6,261 nucleotides of DNA from Nocardia sp. (GTDB lineage: Bacteria > Actinomycetota > Actinomycetes > Mycobacteriales > Mycobacteriaceae): contig JABFXT010000743.1 of the NCBI GenBank assembly GCA_013361595.1, forward strand, positions 1 through 6,261, given 5' to 3'. How positions within the stretch are numbered: the stretch's first letter is position 1; each line of letters begins with the position of its first letter. Of the stretch, positions 1 to 6,261 are shown in pieces. A program made the translations under genes and the position numbers. Below the pieces are notes generated by a model that had not been told where the DNA came from, ran no database searches, and saw only the letters and a program-made list of their open reading frames with translations.

Positions 1-168
1 TCGGGGGCCTCAACCCCGCGCGCGCCAGCGCGCCAAAAACACAGCACCTTTGCGAGCGAGCCCGCCTGCTCGCCTATACGAGCGAACCCACATCGTCGCC
101 TTCCCGGCCGGAATCATGTCCGCACGCGCAGCCGGCCCACAGTCTCACCATCCCCACCAGCCGCCCCA
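1..168. other. Non-coding region downstream of guaB3
   Basis: No convincing gene was seen here on either strand. Three short structures are visible. Positions 3-6 (GGGG) can pair with 14-17 (CCCC). The octamer GCGCGCCA occurs twice in tandem at 20-35 and is followed by an A run at 35-39, which reads as a T run on the guaB3 transcript. GCGAGC at 56-61 is complementary to GCTCGC at 68-73, and GCTCG at 68-72 can pair instead with CGAGC at 79-83, so these two hairpins exclude each other. One of them may help end guaB3 transcription, but the stems are only 5-6 bp and the T run lies about 16 nt past the stem, so this is a weak call. Confidence 0.4.
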
Positions 169-1347
169 CTACCGCACGCTGAGGCCGACCTTCTGGAAGT
201 CCTTGAGGTCGGAGTATCCGGCTTTGGCCATGGAGCGGCGGAGGCCGCCGACCAGGTTGAGGGAGCCGAACGGGTCGTCGGAGGGGCCGGTGAGGACCTG
301 TTCGAGGCTGGGGCGCACCGTGGCGGGGCGGGCCGCGTGTCCGGAAAGGAGTTCGTCGGCGAAGTCCCATGGTTCGTCGAGCGACAGCAGCGAACCGCGC
401 GGGACGGACGGGTGCGCGGCGGCGGAGGGCCAGTACCAGCCGCGGCCGGGGGCTTCGGTGGCGAGGGCGAGCGGTGCGCCGAGCATGGCGGCGTCGGCCC
501 CGCAGGCGATGGCCTTGGCCAGCTGGCCGGAGGTGTTGATATCGCCGTCGGCGATGACGTGGACGTAGCGGCCGCCGGTTTCGTCGAGGTAGTCGCGGCG
601 GGCCGCCGCCGCGTCGGCGATGGCGGTGGCCATCGGTACCCCGATGCCGAGGACTTCCCCGGTGGTGGTGGCGCCTTCTTGCGATCCGTATCCGACGATC
701 ACGCCCGCTGCTCCGGTCCGCATGAGGTGCAGTGCGGTCCGGTGGTCGCTCACACCGCCGGCGACCACCGGTACGTCGAGTTCGGCGATGAAGGTCTTCA
801 GGTTGAGCGGTTCACCCGCGCCGACGTGTTCGGCCGAGATGATGGTGCCCTGGACGACCAGCAGGTCGATTCCCGCCTGCAGCAGGCCCGGGGTGAGGCT
901 CAGTGCGTTCTGCGGGCTCACTCGTACTGCGACGGTGACGCCGCCGGCCCGGACCTGCGCCACTGCGGCGGCGAGCAGATCGGGTTGCATCGGCGCGGCG
1001 TGCAGTTCTTGGAGGAACGCGACCGCTCGCTGATAGCTGCCCTTGTCGGCCAGCTCGACCAGCTGTTCGATCTTGGCGGAGACATCCGCGTGCCGTGCCC
1101 ACAGACCTTCTCCGTTGATGACCCCGAGGCCGCCACGACGGCCGATCTCGATGGCGAATTCCGGGGAGACCAGTGCGTCGGTGGGGTGGGTGAGGAACGG
1201 GATATCGAATCGGTAGGCGTCGAGCTGCCAGGCCAGCGAGACCTGGCTCGCCGAGCGGGTGCGGCGCGACGGAACGATATCGACATCGTCCAGCCCGTAG
1301 GTTCGGCGGGCCGTCCGGCCCATTCCGATCTCGACCATATCGCGCAC
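169..1347 (-). CDS. guaB3: GuaB3, IMP dehydrogenase-family protein without CBS domains
   Basis: The protein has 392 residues and the TIM-barrel fold signature of the IMPDH/GMP reductase family, running almost directly from the barrel start (VPSRRT, residues 26-31) to the end with no CBS pair. Mycobacterial GuaB3 is about 375 residues as I recall, so the length fits. Compared with GuaB2 in this window, the catalytic loop Cys-Thr-Thr-Arg is Thr-Thr-Thr-Gly (residues 227-230), the NAD-contacting Asp in VVDTAH is Gln166 in VVQGTI, DGG is DGD (267-269), and no Arg-Tyr flap is recognisable. The C-terminal SDDPFGSLNLVGGLRRSMAKAG (split as 356-366 and 367-377) is characteristic of the actinobacterial family. 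A GTG start at 1347 is preferred because AGGAG lies 7 nt upstream. An ATG at 1338 gives the usual MVEIGMGRTARR start but would be 16 nt from that site. The catalytic role is doubtful, and a regulatory or unknown role is possible. The gap and terminator upstream suggest it has its own promoter. Confidence 0.93.
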   Translation of the reverse strand: MRDMVEIGMGRTARRTYGLDDVDIVPSRRTRSASQVSLAWQLDAYRFDIPFLTHPTDALVSPEFAIEIGRRGGLGVINGEGLWARHADVSAKIEQLVELADKGSYQRAVAFLQELHAAPMQPDLLAAAVAQVRAGGVTVAVRVSPQNALSLTPGLLQAGIDLLVVQGTIISAEHVGAGEPLNLKTFIAELDVPVVAGGVSDHRTALHLMRTGAAGVIVGYGSQEGATTTGEVLGIGVPMATAIADAAAARRDYLDETGGRYVHVIADGDINTSGQLAKAIACGADAAMLGAPLALATEAPGRGWYWPSAAAHPSVPRGSLLSLDEPWDFADELLSGHAARPATVRPSLEQVLTGPSDDPFGSLNLVGGLRRSMAKAGYSDLKDFQKVGLSVR

Positions 1348-1354
1348 GAAAAAA

Positions 1355-1359
1355 CTCCT
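1355..1359 (-). promoter_or_regulatory. guaB3 ribosome binding site that decides the start
   Basis: AGGAG on the minus strand is followed by seven bases (six T and a C) and then GTG at 1345-1347. This spacing favours the GTG start over the in-frame ATG at 1336-1338, which lies 16 nt from the site. Confidence 0.7.
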
Positions 1360-1368
1360 GTGTTGACG

Positions 1369-1398
1369 GCGCGCTGCCGCGCGCGGGGTCCGGTCCCC
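1369..1398 (-). other. GC-rich hairpins in the guaB3 leader
   Basis: GCGCGC at 1369-1374 pairs with GCGCGC at 1379-1384 around a 4-nt loop, a 6-bp all-GC stem. Directly next to it GGGG (1385-1388) can pair with CCCC (1395-1398). Both would lie just upstream of the guaB3 ribosome binding site in the mRNA. They could affect translation, but GC-rich DNA makes such stems common by chance. Confidence 0.35.
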
Positions 1399-1512
1399 TC
1401 CGGCCCGACGGTCTCCGTCCGCGATGCGCAGTCCGCGCATTGGTTCCGAGGGCGGAAACGCGGAACGGGCCGCGACCCGGTGTCGGCCGCGTGAGGCGTG
1501 GCACCGATGTAC

Positions 1513-1561
1513 CGGTTTCACCAGGTGAACCGCGTAATTACACGTAAACCTTACACAGTGT
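1513..1561. promoter_or_regulatory. Cluster of palindromes, candidate guaB3 operator
   Basis: Four dyads lie almost end to end within 49 bp. TTCACC-A-GGTGAA (1517-1529) is perfect around one central base and extends to CGG...CCG at 1513-1532 if one bulged base is allowed. CGCGTAATTACACG (1531-1544) is symmetric except for one base pair and contains the perfect octamer GTAATTAC. GTAA-ACC-TTAC (1544-1554) and ACAC-A-GTGT (1553-1561) follow. The stretch is locally richer in A and T than its surroundings. Position between the guaB2 terminator and guaB3 suggests binding sites for one or more dimeric regulators of guaB3. The regulator is unknown. Confidence 0.45.
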
Positions 1562-1581
1562 CGTTCCGCACGCTTCCGGCG

Positions 1582-1599
1582 CGCGGGTCGTGACCCGCG
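1582..1599. promoter_or_regulatory. 18-bp palindrome upstream of guaB3
   Basis: CGCGGGTC-GT-GACCCGCG has perfect 8-bp arms around a 2-bp centre. The centre is too small for a stable RNA loop without opening a pair or two, so a DNA binding site is as likely as a hairpin. It lies 20 bp from the palindrome cluster at 1513-1561 on the guaB2 side. Confidence 0.35.
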
Positions 1600-1689
1600 G
1601 GGTGGTGCGGTTATGTGCCCGGAACTCGCGTCCACCGCGTATGTGACGTGCGGTCGATCGTGGCGAGGAATCGGAGCGGCTCGCCGGCG

Positions 1690-1732
1690 CGCCCACTCTC
1701 CCGCGGTGAGATCGACCCCGGGAGAATGGGCG
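1690..1732 (-). terminator. guaB2 hairpin terminator without U tract
   Basis: Positions 1690-1703 pair with 1719-1732, a 14-bp stem around a 15-nt loop, beginning 11 nt after the guaB2 stop codon. The only imperfect pair is 1696/1726. It is a U-G wobble in the minus-strand RNA but a C-A mismatch in plus-strand RNA, so the stem is more stable in the guaB2 transcript. No T run follows, as is common for actinobacterial terminators. This suggests guaB2 and guaB3 are not simply one operon. Confidence 0.65.
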
Positions 1733-1743
1733 GCGTTCGGGTG

Positions 1744-3348
<1,605 letters not shown>

Positions 3349-3430
3349 TTACTGGGATTGGACTGCGGCACCGGTTGTGTTCGTCGCCGGTAGTGGCCGG
3401 GTGATCGGTACTCATCGGCGCCGTGACACC

Positions 3431-3461
3431 ATGGTATCGGTCCGCTCGGACCGTGGATCAA
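3431..3461 (-). promoter_or_regulatory. Candidate guaB2 promoter with dyad in the spacer
   Basis: On the minus strand TTGATC (3461-3456) could serve as -35 and TACCAT (3436-3431) as a TAnnnT -10, separated by 19 bp. The spacer contains the palindrome CGGTCCG-CT-CGGACCG (3438-3453). Transcription would start near 3424, giving a guaB2 leader of about 140 nt that includes the inverted repeat at 3316-3342. The hexamers fit the housekeeping sigma factor. The long spacer suggests help from a bound regulator. Confidence 0.4.
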
Positions 3462-3541
3462 CTGAGGGCTGTGCCGATCGATGGACGGGCGGCGACGAAA
3501 CTGGCGGCGCGGACGGCTGGCGCAGACCACCCTGTTCTGCG

Positions 3542-3553
3542 TACCGTGGGGAT
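3542..3553 (+). promoter_or_regulatory. Candidate leaderless promoter of the DUF5319 gene
   Basis: TACCGT (3542-3547) matches the TAnnnT -10 pattern and is followed by six bases and then the GTG start codon at 3554. The expected transcription start is at or next to the first base of GTG, and no properly spaced ribosome binding site is present. Mycobacteriales translate many such leaderless messages. No good -35 is visible. Confidence 0.45.
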
Positions 3554-3967
3554 GTGCGTGACCATCTACCACCTGGCTTGCCGCCGGATCCGTTCGCCGG
3601 AGACCCCGCCGACCCGTCCGCCGCGCTCGATGCCATCGAGCCTGGGGAACCGCTGGATCCTCACGAGCGCCTTGCGGTCGAGGAGGATCTCGCCGATCTC
3701 GCAGTCTACGAGGCACTACTGGCCCACCGCGGAATCCGCGGGCTGGTGGTGAGCTGCGAGGACTGTCGGCAGGATCACTATCACGACTGGGACATGCTCC
3801 GCGCCAATCTGTTACAGCTCCTCGTCGACGGCACGGTCCGCCCGCACGAGCCCGCCTACGATCCGACTCCGGAAGCCTACGTCACCTGGGATTACTGTCG
3901 CGGATACGCCGATGCCTCGATGAACGAGGCGTTCCACGGCGACGGGTTCGACGCCTTCGACAGCTGA
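3554..3967 (+). CDS. DUF5319 family protein (Rv3412-like)
   Basis: This 137-residue protein resembles the actinobacterial DUF5319 family, of which M. tuberculosis Rv3412 (about 136 residues, from memory) is a member. The function is unknown. The N-terminus is Pro/Asp-rich and acidic (RDHLPPGLPPDPF, residues 2-14). The conserved core is about 43-125 and includes LADLAVYEALLAHRGIRGL, then Cys68-x2-Cys71-x3-His75-x-His77, then VTWDYCRGYAD with Cys115. Two Cys, two His and a third Cys could bind a metal, which is inference. There is no signal peptide or membrane segment, so it is probably cytoplasmic. The GTG start is chosen because family similarity begins there, the length fits, and a -10 box lies six bases upstream. 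The frame is open further upstream but that part lacks family resemblance. It is divergent from guaB2 and convergent with rsdA. Confidence 0.85.
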   Translation: MRDHLPPGLPPDPFAGDPADPSAALDAIEPGEPLDPHERLAVEEDLADLAVYEALLAHRGIRGLVVSCEDCRQDHYHDWDMLRANLLQLLVDGTVRPHEPAYDPTPEAYVTWDYCRGYADASMNEAFHGDGFDAFDS

Positions 3968-3992
3968 GTCCGGGGCCGGTCCCACCCGGCGT

Positions 3993-4025
3993 GATCGGCC
4001 CGTGTGACGCGGCCGATCGATTTTT
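3993..4025 (+). terminator. Intrinsic terminator of the DUF5319 gene
   Basis: GATCGGCC (3993-4000) pairs perfectly with GGCCGATC (4011-4018) around a 10-nt loop. It is followed by GATTTTT, a short T run at 4021-4025. The stem begins 25 nt after the stop codon at 3965-3967. A stem followed by a T run is the standard intrinsic form, acting on the plus strand. Confidence 0.7.
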
Positions 4026-4077
4026 CACGGCTACGACCGGTTCCACCGGCACACACACCGACTGTGGCCCGATTACC

Positions 4078-4127
4078 CGATATACGAATGGCCGTCCATC
4101 TCGAGATGGACGGCCATTCGTATATCG
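4078..4127. terminator. Perfect 50-bp palindrome, likely rsdA or bidirectional terminator
   Basis: The 25 bases from 4078 to 4102 are the exact reverse complement of 4103 to 4127, with no spacer. The centre is TCTCGAGA and the ends are CGATATACG and CGTATATCG. It begins 4 nt after the rsdA stop codon and lies between convergent genes, so it would form a very stable hairpin in either transcript. No T run follows on either strand. The most likely role is ending the sigD-rsdA transcript and blocking read-through from the DUF5319 side. It could also be a copy of a genome-wide extragenic palindrome or form a cruciform in DNA. Confidence 0.75.
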
Positions 4128-4131
4128 CCGT

Positions 4132-5340
4132 TCAGTTGATGCCGGCTCCCGGCAGGGTGCTCGGCACCTGCAGCGGGACCGACGGCTGCGCCGGGGTCCG
4201 GGGCACCTGCGGAACCGACGGTTGGGCCGGACCGGGCGAACTGATCGTGGACTGCGGTGTCTGGACCGGTGGCTCCACCGAGTCCGCACCCGGCCCGCTG
4301 GGGGTGGTGCCCGGAATCTGCGGGAGGGTGGTCACCGGCGGGGCGATCTCCGGCGCGTGGGTGTCCGGGGCCGGGGTGTCCGGAGTATGTGTGTCCGGGG
4401 CCTGCGTATCCGGTCGGTCCGTGCCAGGTCCGGGCTGATCGGTACCGGGGCTCGGACGATCGGGCGCCTCGACGTCGGGAGCGCTCGGCTTGTCGCCGCC
4501 ACCTGGACTGCTCGGCCGATCGAACGGCAGCTGGCTGTCCGGTCCGGGAGTCGTGGATGTCGTACTGCCGGGCCGTTGCGTGCTCTCACCGGGCGACGAC
4601 GGCTGCACCGGGGCGCCCGGGTCGGGTGAGGGAGCGGACTGCTGCAACTGTGCGGCGATCTCCGGGGGCACCACCTTGCGAACTTCCTCGAACAGCTGGT
4701 TCCAGCGATCGACGAGTTCGTTGCGCTTGGCCGGGTCGTTCACCTGGGTGGTATTGGCCGAAGCCTGTTCCAGCCGTTCCCGGGCCTCGTCCGGCTTGCC
4801 CTGCTCGAGCAGCGTCTGCGCGGCGGCCAGATCGTCACCGGCGTACTGCACGACCGTGCTCTGCGCCTGTTCGCTGAACACGACCTCTTTGACCCGCCAG
4901 AGCGCGTCACCGGGTTCGGCCTGATACGAGAACGCGGAGAGCCCACCGAACACCAGCGCCATTGCGGCAGCGGTGGTCGCTATCGGGCGGAGCAGCCGCA
5001 ACTTGCCGCCGGATTGCGCGGTGATACGCGTCTGCCGGGCACCTATCTCCTGATTGACCGCCGCGACCACCGTGTCGAGATCGGGTGCGTCGGGTAGCGG
5101 CGGTGCCACGATTTCGGCCCGCCAGTCCGCCAGCAATGTCGCCAGCTGGAGTTCCTCGGTGCTCTCGGTGGGGACGGGTCCGCCGCGGGCGATAGCGTCG
5201 ATCAGTTCGTCGTCACGACGAACTGCGACGATATCGACCGGTTCGGATCCGGCACCGGAGCCCTCGGCATAGGGATCGGTGTTCCGCGATGCACGCCGCG
5301 CCCATTTGTCGCCCCGACCGCGCCCGCCATCCCTAGCCAT
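4132..5340 (-). CDS. rsdA: RsdA, membrane anti-sigma-D factor
   Basis: The 402-residue protein matches the plan of RsdA, which holds SigD inactive at the membrane until it is proteolysed; in M. tuberculosis the released part is a Clp protease substrate. The cytoplasmic sigma-binding region spans about 34-100 and includes ELQLATLLADWRAEI (63-77). One membrane segment lies at about 116-138 (LRPIATTAAAMALVFGGLS), giving N-in/C-out topology. After AEPGDALW comes an outer helical region (about 150-232) and then a long Pro/Thr/Ser-rich tail (about 235-400). There are no cysteines, so it is not a zinc redox anti-sigma factor. The M. tuberculosis protein is about 299 residues as I recall, and the extra length is mainly in the tail. 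ATG at 5340 has AGGTG 6 nt upstream; a GTG at 5349 is an alternative. The gene overlaps the end of sigD by 8 bp, which suggests coupled translation. Confidence 0.9.
   Translation of the reverse strand: MARDGGRGRGDKWARRASRNTDPYAEGSGAGSEPVDIVAVRRDDELIDAIARGGPVPTESTEELQLATLLADWRAEIVAPPLPDAPDLDTVVAAVNQEIGARQTRITAQSGGKLRLLRPIATTAAAMALVFGGLSAFSYQAEPGDALWRVKEVVFSEQAQSTVVQYAGDDLAAAQTLLEQGKPDEARERLEQASANTTQVNDPAKRNELVDRWNQLFEEVRKVVPPEIAAQLQQSAPSPDPGAPVQPSSPGESTQRPGSTTSTTPGPDSQLPFDRPSSPGGGDKPSAPDVEAPDRPSPGTDQPGPGTDRPDTQAPDTHTPDTPAPDTHAPEIAPPVTTLPQIPGTTPSGPGADSVEPPVQTPQSTISSPGPAQPSVPQVPRTPAQPSVPLQVPSTLPGAGIN
4351..4410 (-). repeat. Degenerate tandem repeat in the RsdA tail
   Basis: Residues 311-330 of RsdA consist of repeated Asp-Thr-x-(x)-Pro units (DTQAP, DTHTP, DTPAP, DTHAP). 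On the DNA the string GTGTCCGG recurs on the plus strand within this stretch. A second duplication, PAQPSVP, occurs at residues 371-377 and 383-389. Such repeats can vary in copy number between strains, and the segment looks like a flexible cell-wall-spanning linker. Confidence 0.6.
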
Positions 5341-5911
5341 ACATTTCACCTGCCCTCGCCACTTGTGCCTTCAATTTTGCGAGCGCCCTGTGCTGGGCGA
5401 CCCGAATCGCGCCCGCCGTACTGCCCACGGCGGTTGCGGTTTCTTCTGCTGACAGACCCATGACCAGGCGCAGGATCAAGATCTCTCGATGTTTCTCCGG
5501 AAGGGTGGCCAGCAGGGTGTTCATCTGCCGGCTGGTTTCCGATTCGAGAGCTCGTTGCTCCGGGCCGTGGTCGGTGGATATGACATCTGGTACTTCGGCC
5601 ATCGCCTCCGCCTTGTTACGGGAGGCGTTGCGATGGGCGTCGGCAACCTTGTGCGAAGCGATTCCATACACAAAGGCCATGAACGGCCGGCCCTGGTCCT
5701 GATACCTGGGTAGCGCGGTCATGACCGCTAGACAGACCTCCTGCGCGACATCGTCCGCGGAGAGTTGTCCACGCTCCGCGGCACCGATCCGCGCGCGGCA
5801 ATAGCGCATCACCAGCGGGCGGACCATTTCCAGTACCTGAGCTAGAGCAGACCGGTCGCCCTGCGCAGCGGCGGCGACGGCGCGGTCCAACTCTTCGCCC
5901 GTATGCGTCAT
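5333..5911 (-). CDS. sigD: ECF RNA polymerase sigma factor SigD
   Basis: This 192-residue sigma-70 factor has only regions 2 and 4. Region 2 covers about 14-98 and contains LSADDVAQEVCLAVMTALPR (50-69) and the FMAFVYGIASHKVADAHR promoter-melting part (77-94). Region 4 covers about 117-187 with LPEKHREILILR (138-149) and the helix-turn-helix LSAEETATAVGSTAGAIRVAQ (split at 153-162 and 163-173). The sequence closely resembles mycobacterial SigD, which controls a modest set including a resuscitation-promoting factor and lipid genes. ATG at 5911 is chosen as the usual start (MTHTGEEL), with AGGAA 11 nt upstream, a rather long spacing. The frame is open back to a GTG at 5992, and an upstream extension is annotated in M. 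tuberculosis as I recall. TATTGT (minus, 5996-5991) is a possible housekeeping -10. The gene is followed by rsdA with an 8-bp overlap. Confidence 0.95.
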   Translation of the reverse strand: MTHTGEELDRAVAAAAQGDRSALAQVLEMVRPLVMRYCRARIGAAERGQLSADDVAQEVCLAVMTALPRYQDQGRPFMAFVYGIASHKVADAHRNASRNKAEAMAEVPDVISTDHGPEQRALESETSRQMNTLLATLPEKHREILILRLVMGLSAEETATAVGSTAGAIRVAQHRALAKLKAQVARAGEMYG

Positions 5912-5935
5912 CGTCAGCGGAATTCCTGGCGTTAC
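5910..5935 (-). promoter_or_regulatory. SigD-type ECF promoter motif over the sigD start
   Basis: On the minus strand GTAACG (5935-5930) is followed by exactly 16 bases and CGAT (5913-5910), a spacing normal for ECF promoters. GTAACG-type -35 sequences have been reported for mycobacterial SigD as I recall. This would fit autoregulation. The -10 overlaps the ATG at 5911-5909, so a transcript from it would start a few bases inside the assigned gene, which argues against this promoter or this start codon. Confidence 0.4.
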
Positions 5936-5941
5936 AAAGTG

Positions 5942-5974
5942 GCACGGTCTGTGCTGACCGGTGCTTCCGCCGGT
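5942..5974 (-). other. Two competing hairpins upstream of sigD
   Basis: GCACGGTC (5942-5949) can pair with GACC-G-GTGC (5956-5964) with one bulged base and a 6-nt loop. ACCGG (5957-5961) can instead pair with CCGGT (5970-5974) around an 8-nt loop. The two share bases and exclude each other. They lie between the upstream gene and sigD and may act as a weak terminator or as leader structure. Confidence 0.3.
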
Positions 5975-6037
5975 CCAGCGGAACGGGTCCACAATAGGAC
6001 ACCGGCGGCGGTACGGGTCGAGACGGTAGAACTCGGG

Positions 6038-6261
6038 TTACCGACCGGGATCGTGAAATAGCCCGCCACGCCGGGAGATCACTGCTCGACACGCGGTCGC
6101 GTCGCCGGTAGCCGTGTCGCGAGCAGCCGATGTGGCGGCCAGCCCACCGCGCAACATCGCGCAGGCCCAGCCCAGCGGAACGAGGCCCGCGGTGCGGCAC
6201 TCGTCGCCGATCCGGTCCGCCAGCGCGCGGGCGCGGTCCAGCTGTCCGGTGGCACTCGCGG
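6038..6261 (-). CDS. Conserved hypothetical protein, C-terminal part (Rv3415c-like)
   Basis: The last 73 residues of a minus-strand gene are visible, ending at TAA (6038-6040); the 5' part lies beyond the window. The frame is uninterrupted, with strongly GC-rich third codon positions. The segment TGQLDRARALADRIGDECR (residues 4-22 of the visible part) followed by AGLVPLGWACAML (24-36) looks helical, in the style of a TPR-like repeat. The position directly upstream of sigD and the sequence as I recall it match M. tuberculosis Rv3415c, a conserved protein of unknown function. The gene reads in the same direction as sigD with a gap of 126 bp, so co-transcription is possible but not shown. No function can be assigned. 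Confidence 0.65.
   Translation of the reverse strand, partial: ASATGQLDRARALADRIGDECRTAGLVPLGWACAMLRGGLAATSAARDTATGDATACRAVISRRGGLFHDPGR

Larger units (their letters stand above)
1348..1743. other. Long guaB2-guaB3 intergenic region, regulatory
   Basis: This 396-bp gap holds no gene that I can support. The open frame that continues upstream of guaB3 to about 1635 has arginine-rich composition without family resemblance, and I read it as high-GC open frame by chance. From the guaB2 side the region contains a hairpin terminator (1690-1732), an 18-bp palindrome (1582-1599), a dense AT-richer palindrome cluster (1513-1561) and a GC-rich leader hairpin (1369-1384). A likely reading is terminator, then promoter and operator, then a 5' leader of more than 150 nt for guaB3. 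No clear -35/-10 pair was found. TAAGGT (minus, 1552-1547) fits a TAnnnT -10 but lacks a good -35. Confidence 0.5.

Noticed and set aside
337..1494. Long plus-strand open frame opposite guaB3
   Set aside because: It is an antisense shadow of a strongly supported gene; the translation is Gly/Arg/Asp-rich low-complexity without family resemblance.
1348..1635. N-terminal extension of guaB3 to 488 residues
   Set aside because: The extra part is Arg-rich, has no family similarity, crosses the palindrome cluster, and lacks the good ribosome binding site found before 1347.
5912..5992. Upstream GTG start for sigD giving 219 residues
   Set aside because: The ECF family similarity starts after MTHTGEEL, and the upstream part holds promoter-like and hairpin sequences. 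It cannot be fully excluded, since a similar extension is annotated in M. tuberculosis as I recall.
5616..6200. Minus-strand open frame spanning the sigD leader
   Set aside because: It is a frame-shifted shadow covering parts of sigD and the upstream gene; the Arg-rich translation has no recognisable domain.

Overview
This window comes from a high-GC actinobacterium of the order Mycobacteriales, most likely Nocardiaceae (Nocardia or a close relative). The evidence is GC-rich third codon positions, GTG starts, and a gene order that I recall from Mycobacterium tuberculosis as Rv3410c to Rv3415c: guaB3, guaB2, a DUF5319 gene on the opposite strand, rsdA, sigD and a conserved hypothetical gene. 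The genus assignment is inference, because no searches were run.

Layout from left to right. Positions 1-168 are non-coding sequence downstream of guaB3. guaB3 (minus, 169-1347) encodes an IMP dehydrogenase-like protein without CBS domains. A 396-bp gap (1348-1743) holds a structured guaB3 leader, a cluster of short palindromes that look like operators, and a hairpin terminator just after guaB2. guaB2 (minus, 1744-3285) is the catalytic IMP dehydrogenase with two CBS domains. A divergent 268-bp promoter region (3286-3553) carries a candidate guaB2 promoter with a dyad in its spacer, a leader hairpin, and a candidate leaderless promoter for the plus-strand DUF5319 gene (3554-3967). That gene converges with rsdA. 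The 164-bp gap between them has a U-tract terminator and a perfect 50-bp palindrome. rsdA (minus, 4132-5340) and sigD (minus, 5333-5911) overlap by 8 bp and form a sigma/anti-sigma operon. The window ends inside the 3' end of a conserved hypothetical gene (minus, 6038-6261).

The genes form two functional blocks. GuaB2 makes XMP from IMP, the committed step to GMP. GuaB3 is a paralogue that has lost the catalytic residues seen in GuaB2. SigD is an extracytoplasmic-function (ECF) sigma factor, and RsdA is its membrane-anchored anti-sigma factor with a long Pro/Thr-rich outer domain.

I did not find an undescribed multi-gene system. This is a conserved chromosomal core region. The points worth a second look are mostly regulatory: the 50-bp palindrome, the palindrome cluster before guaB3, the dyad within the guaB2 promoter spacer, and a SigD-type promoter motif lying over the sigD start codon. 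The apparent pseudoenzyme nature of GuaB3 is also worth checking.
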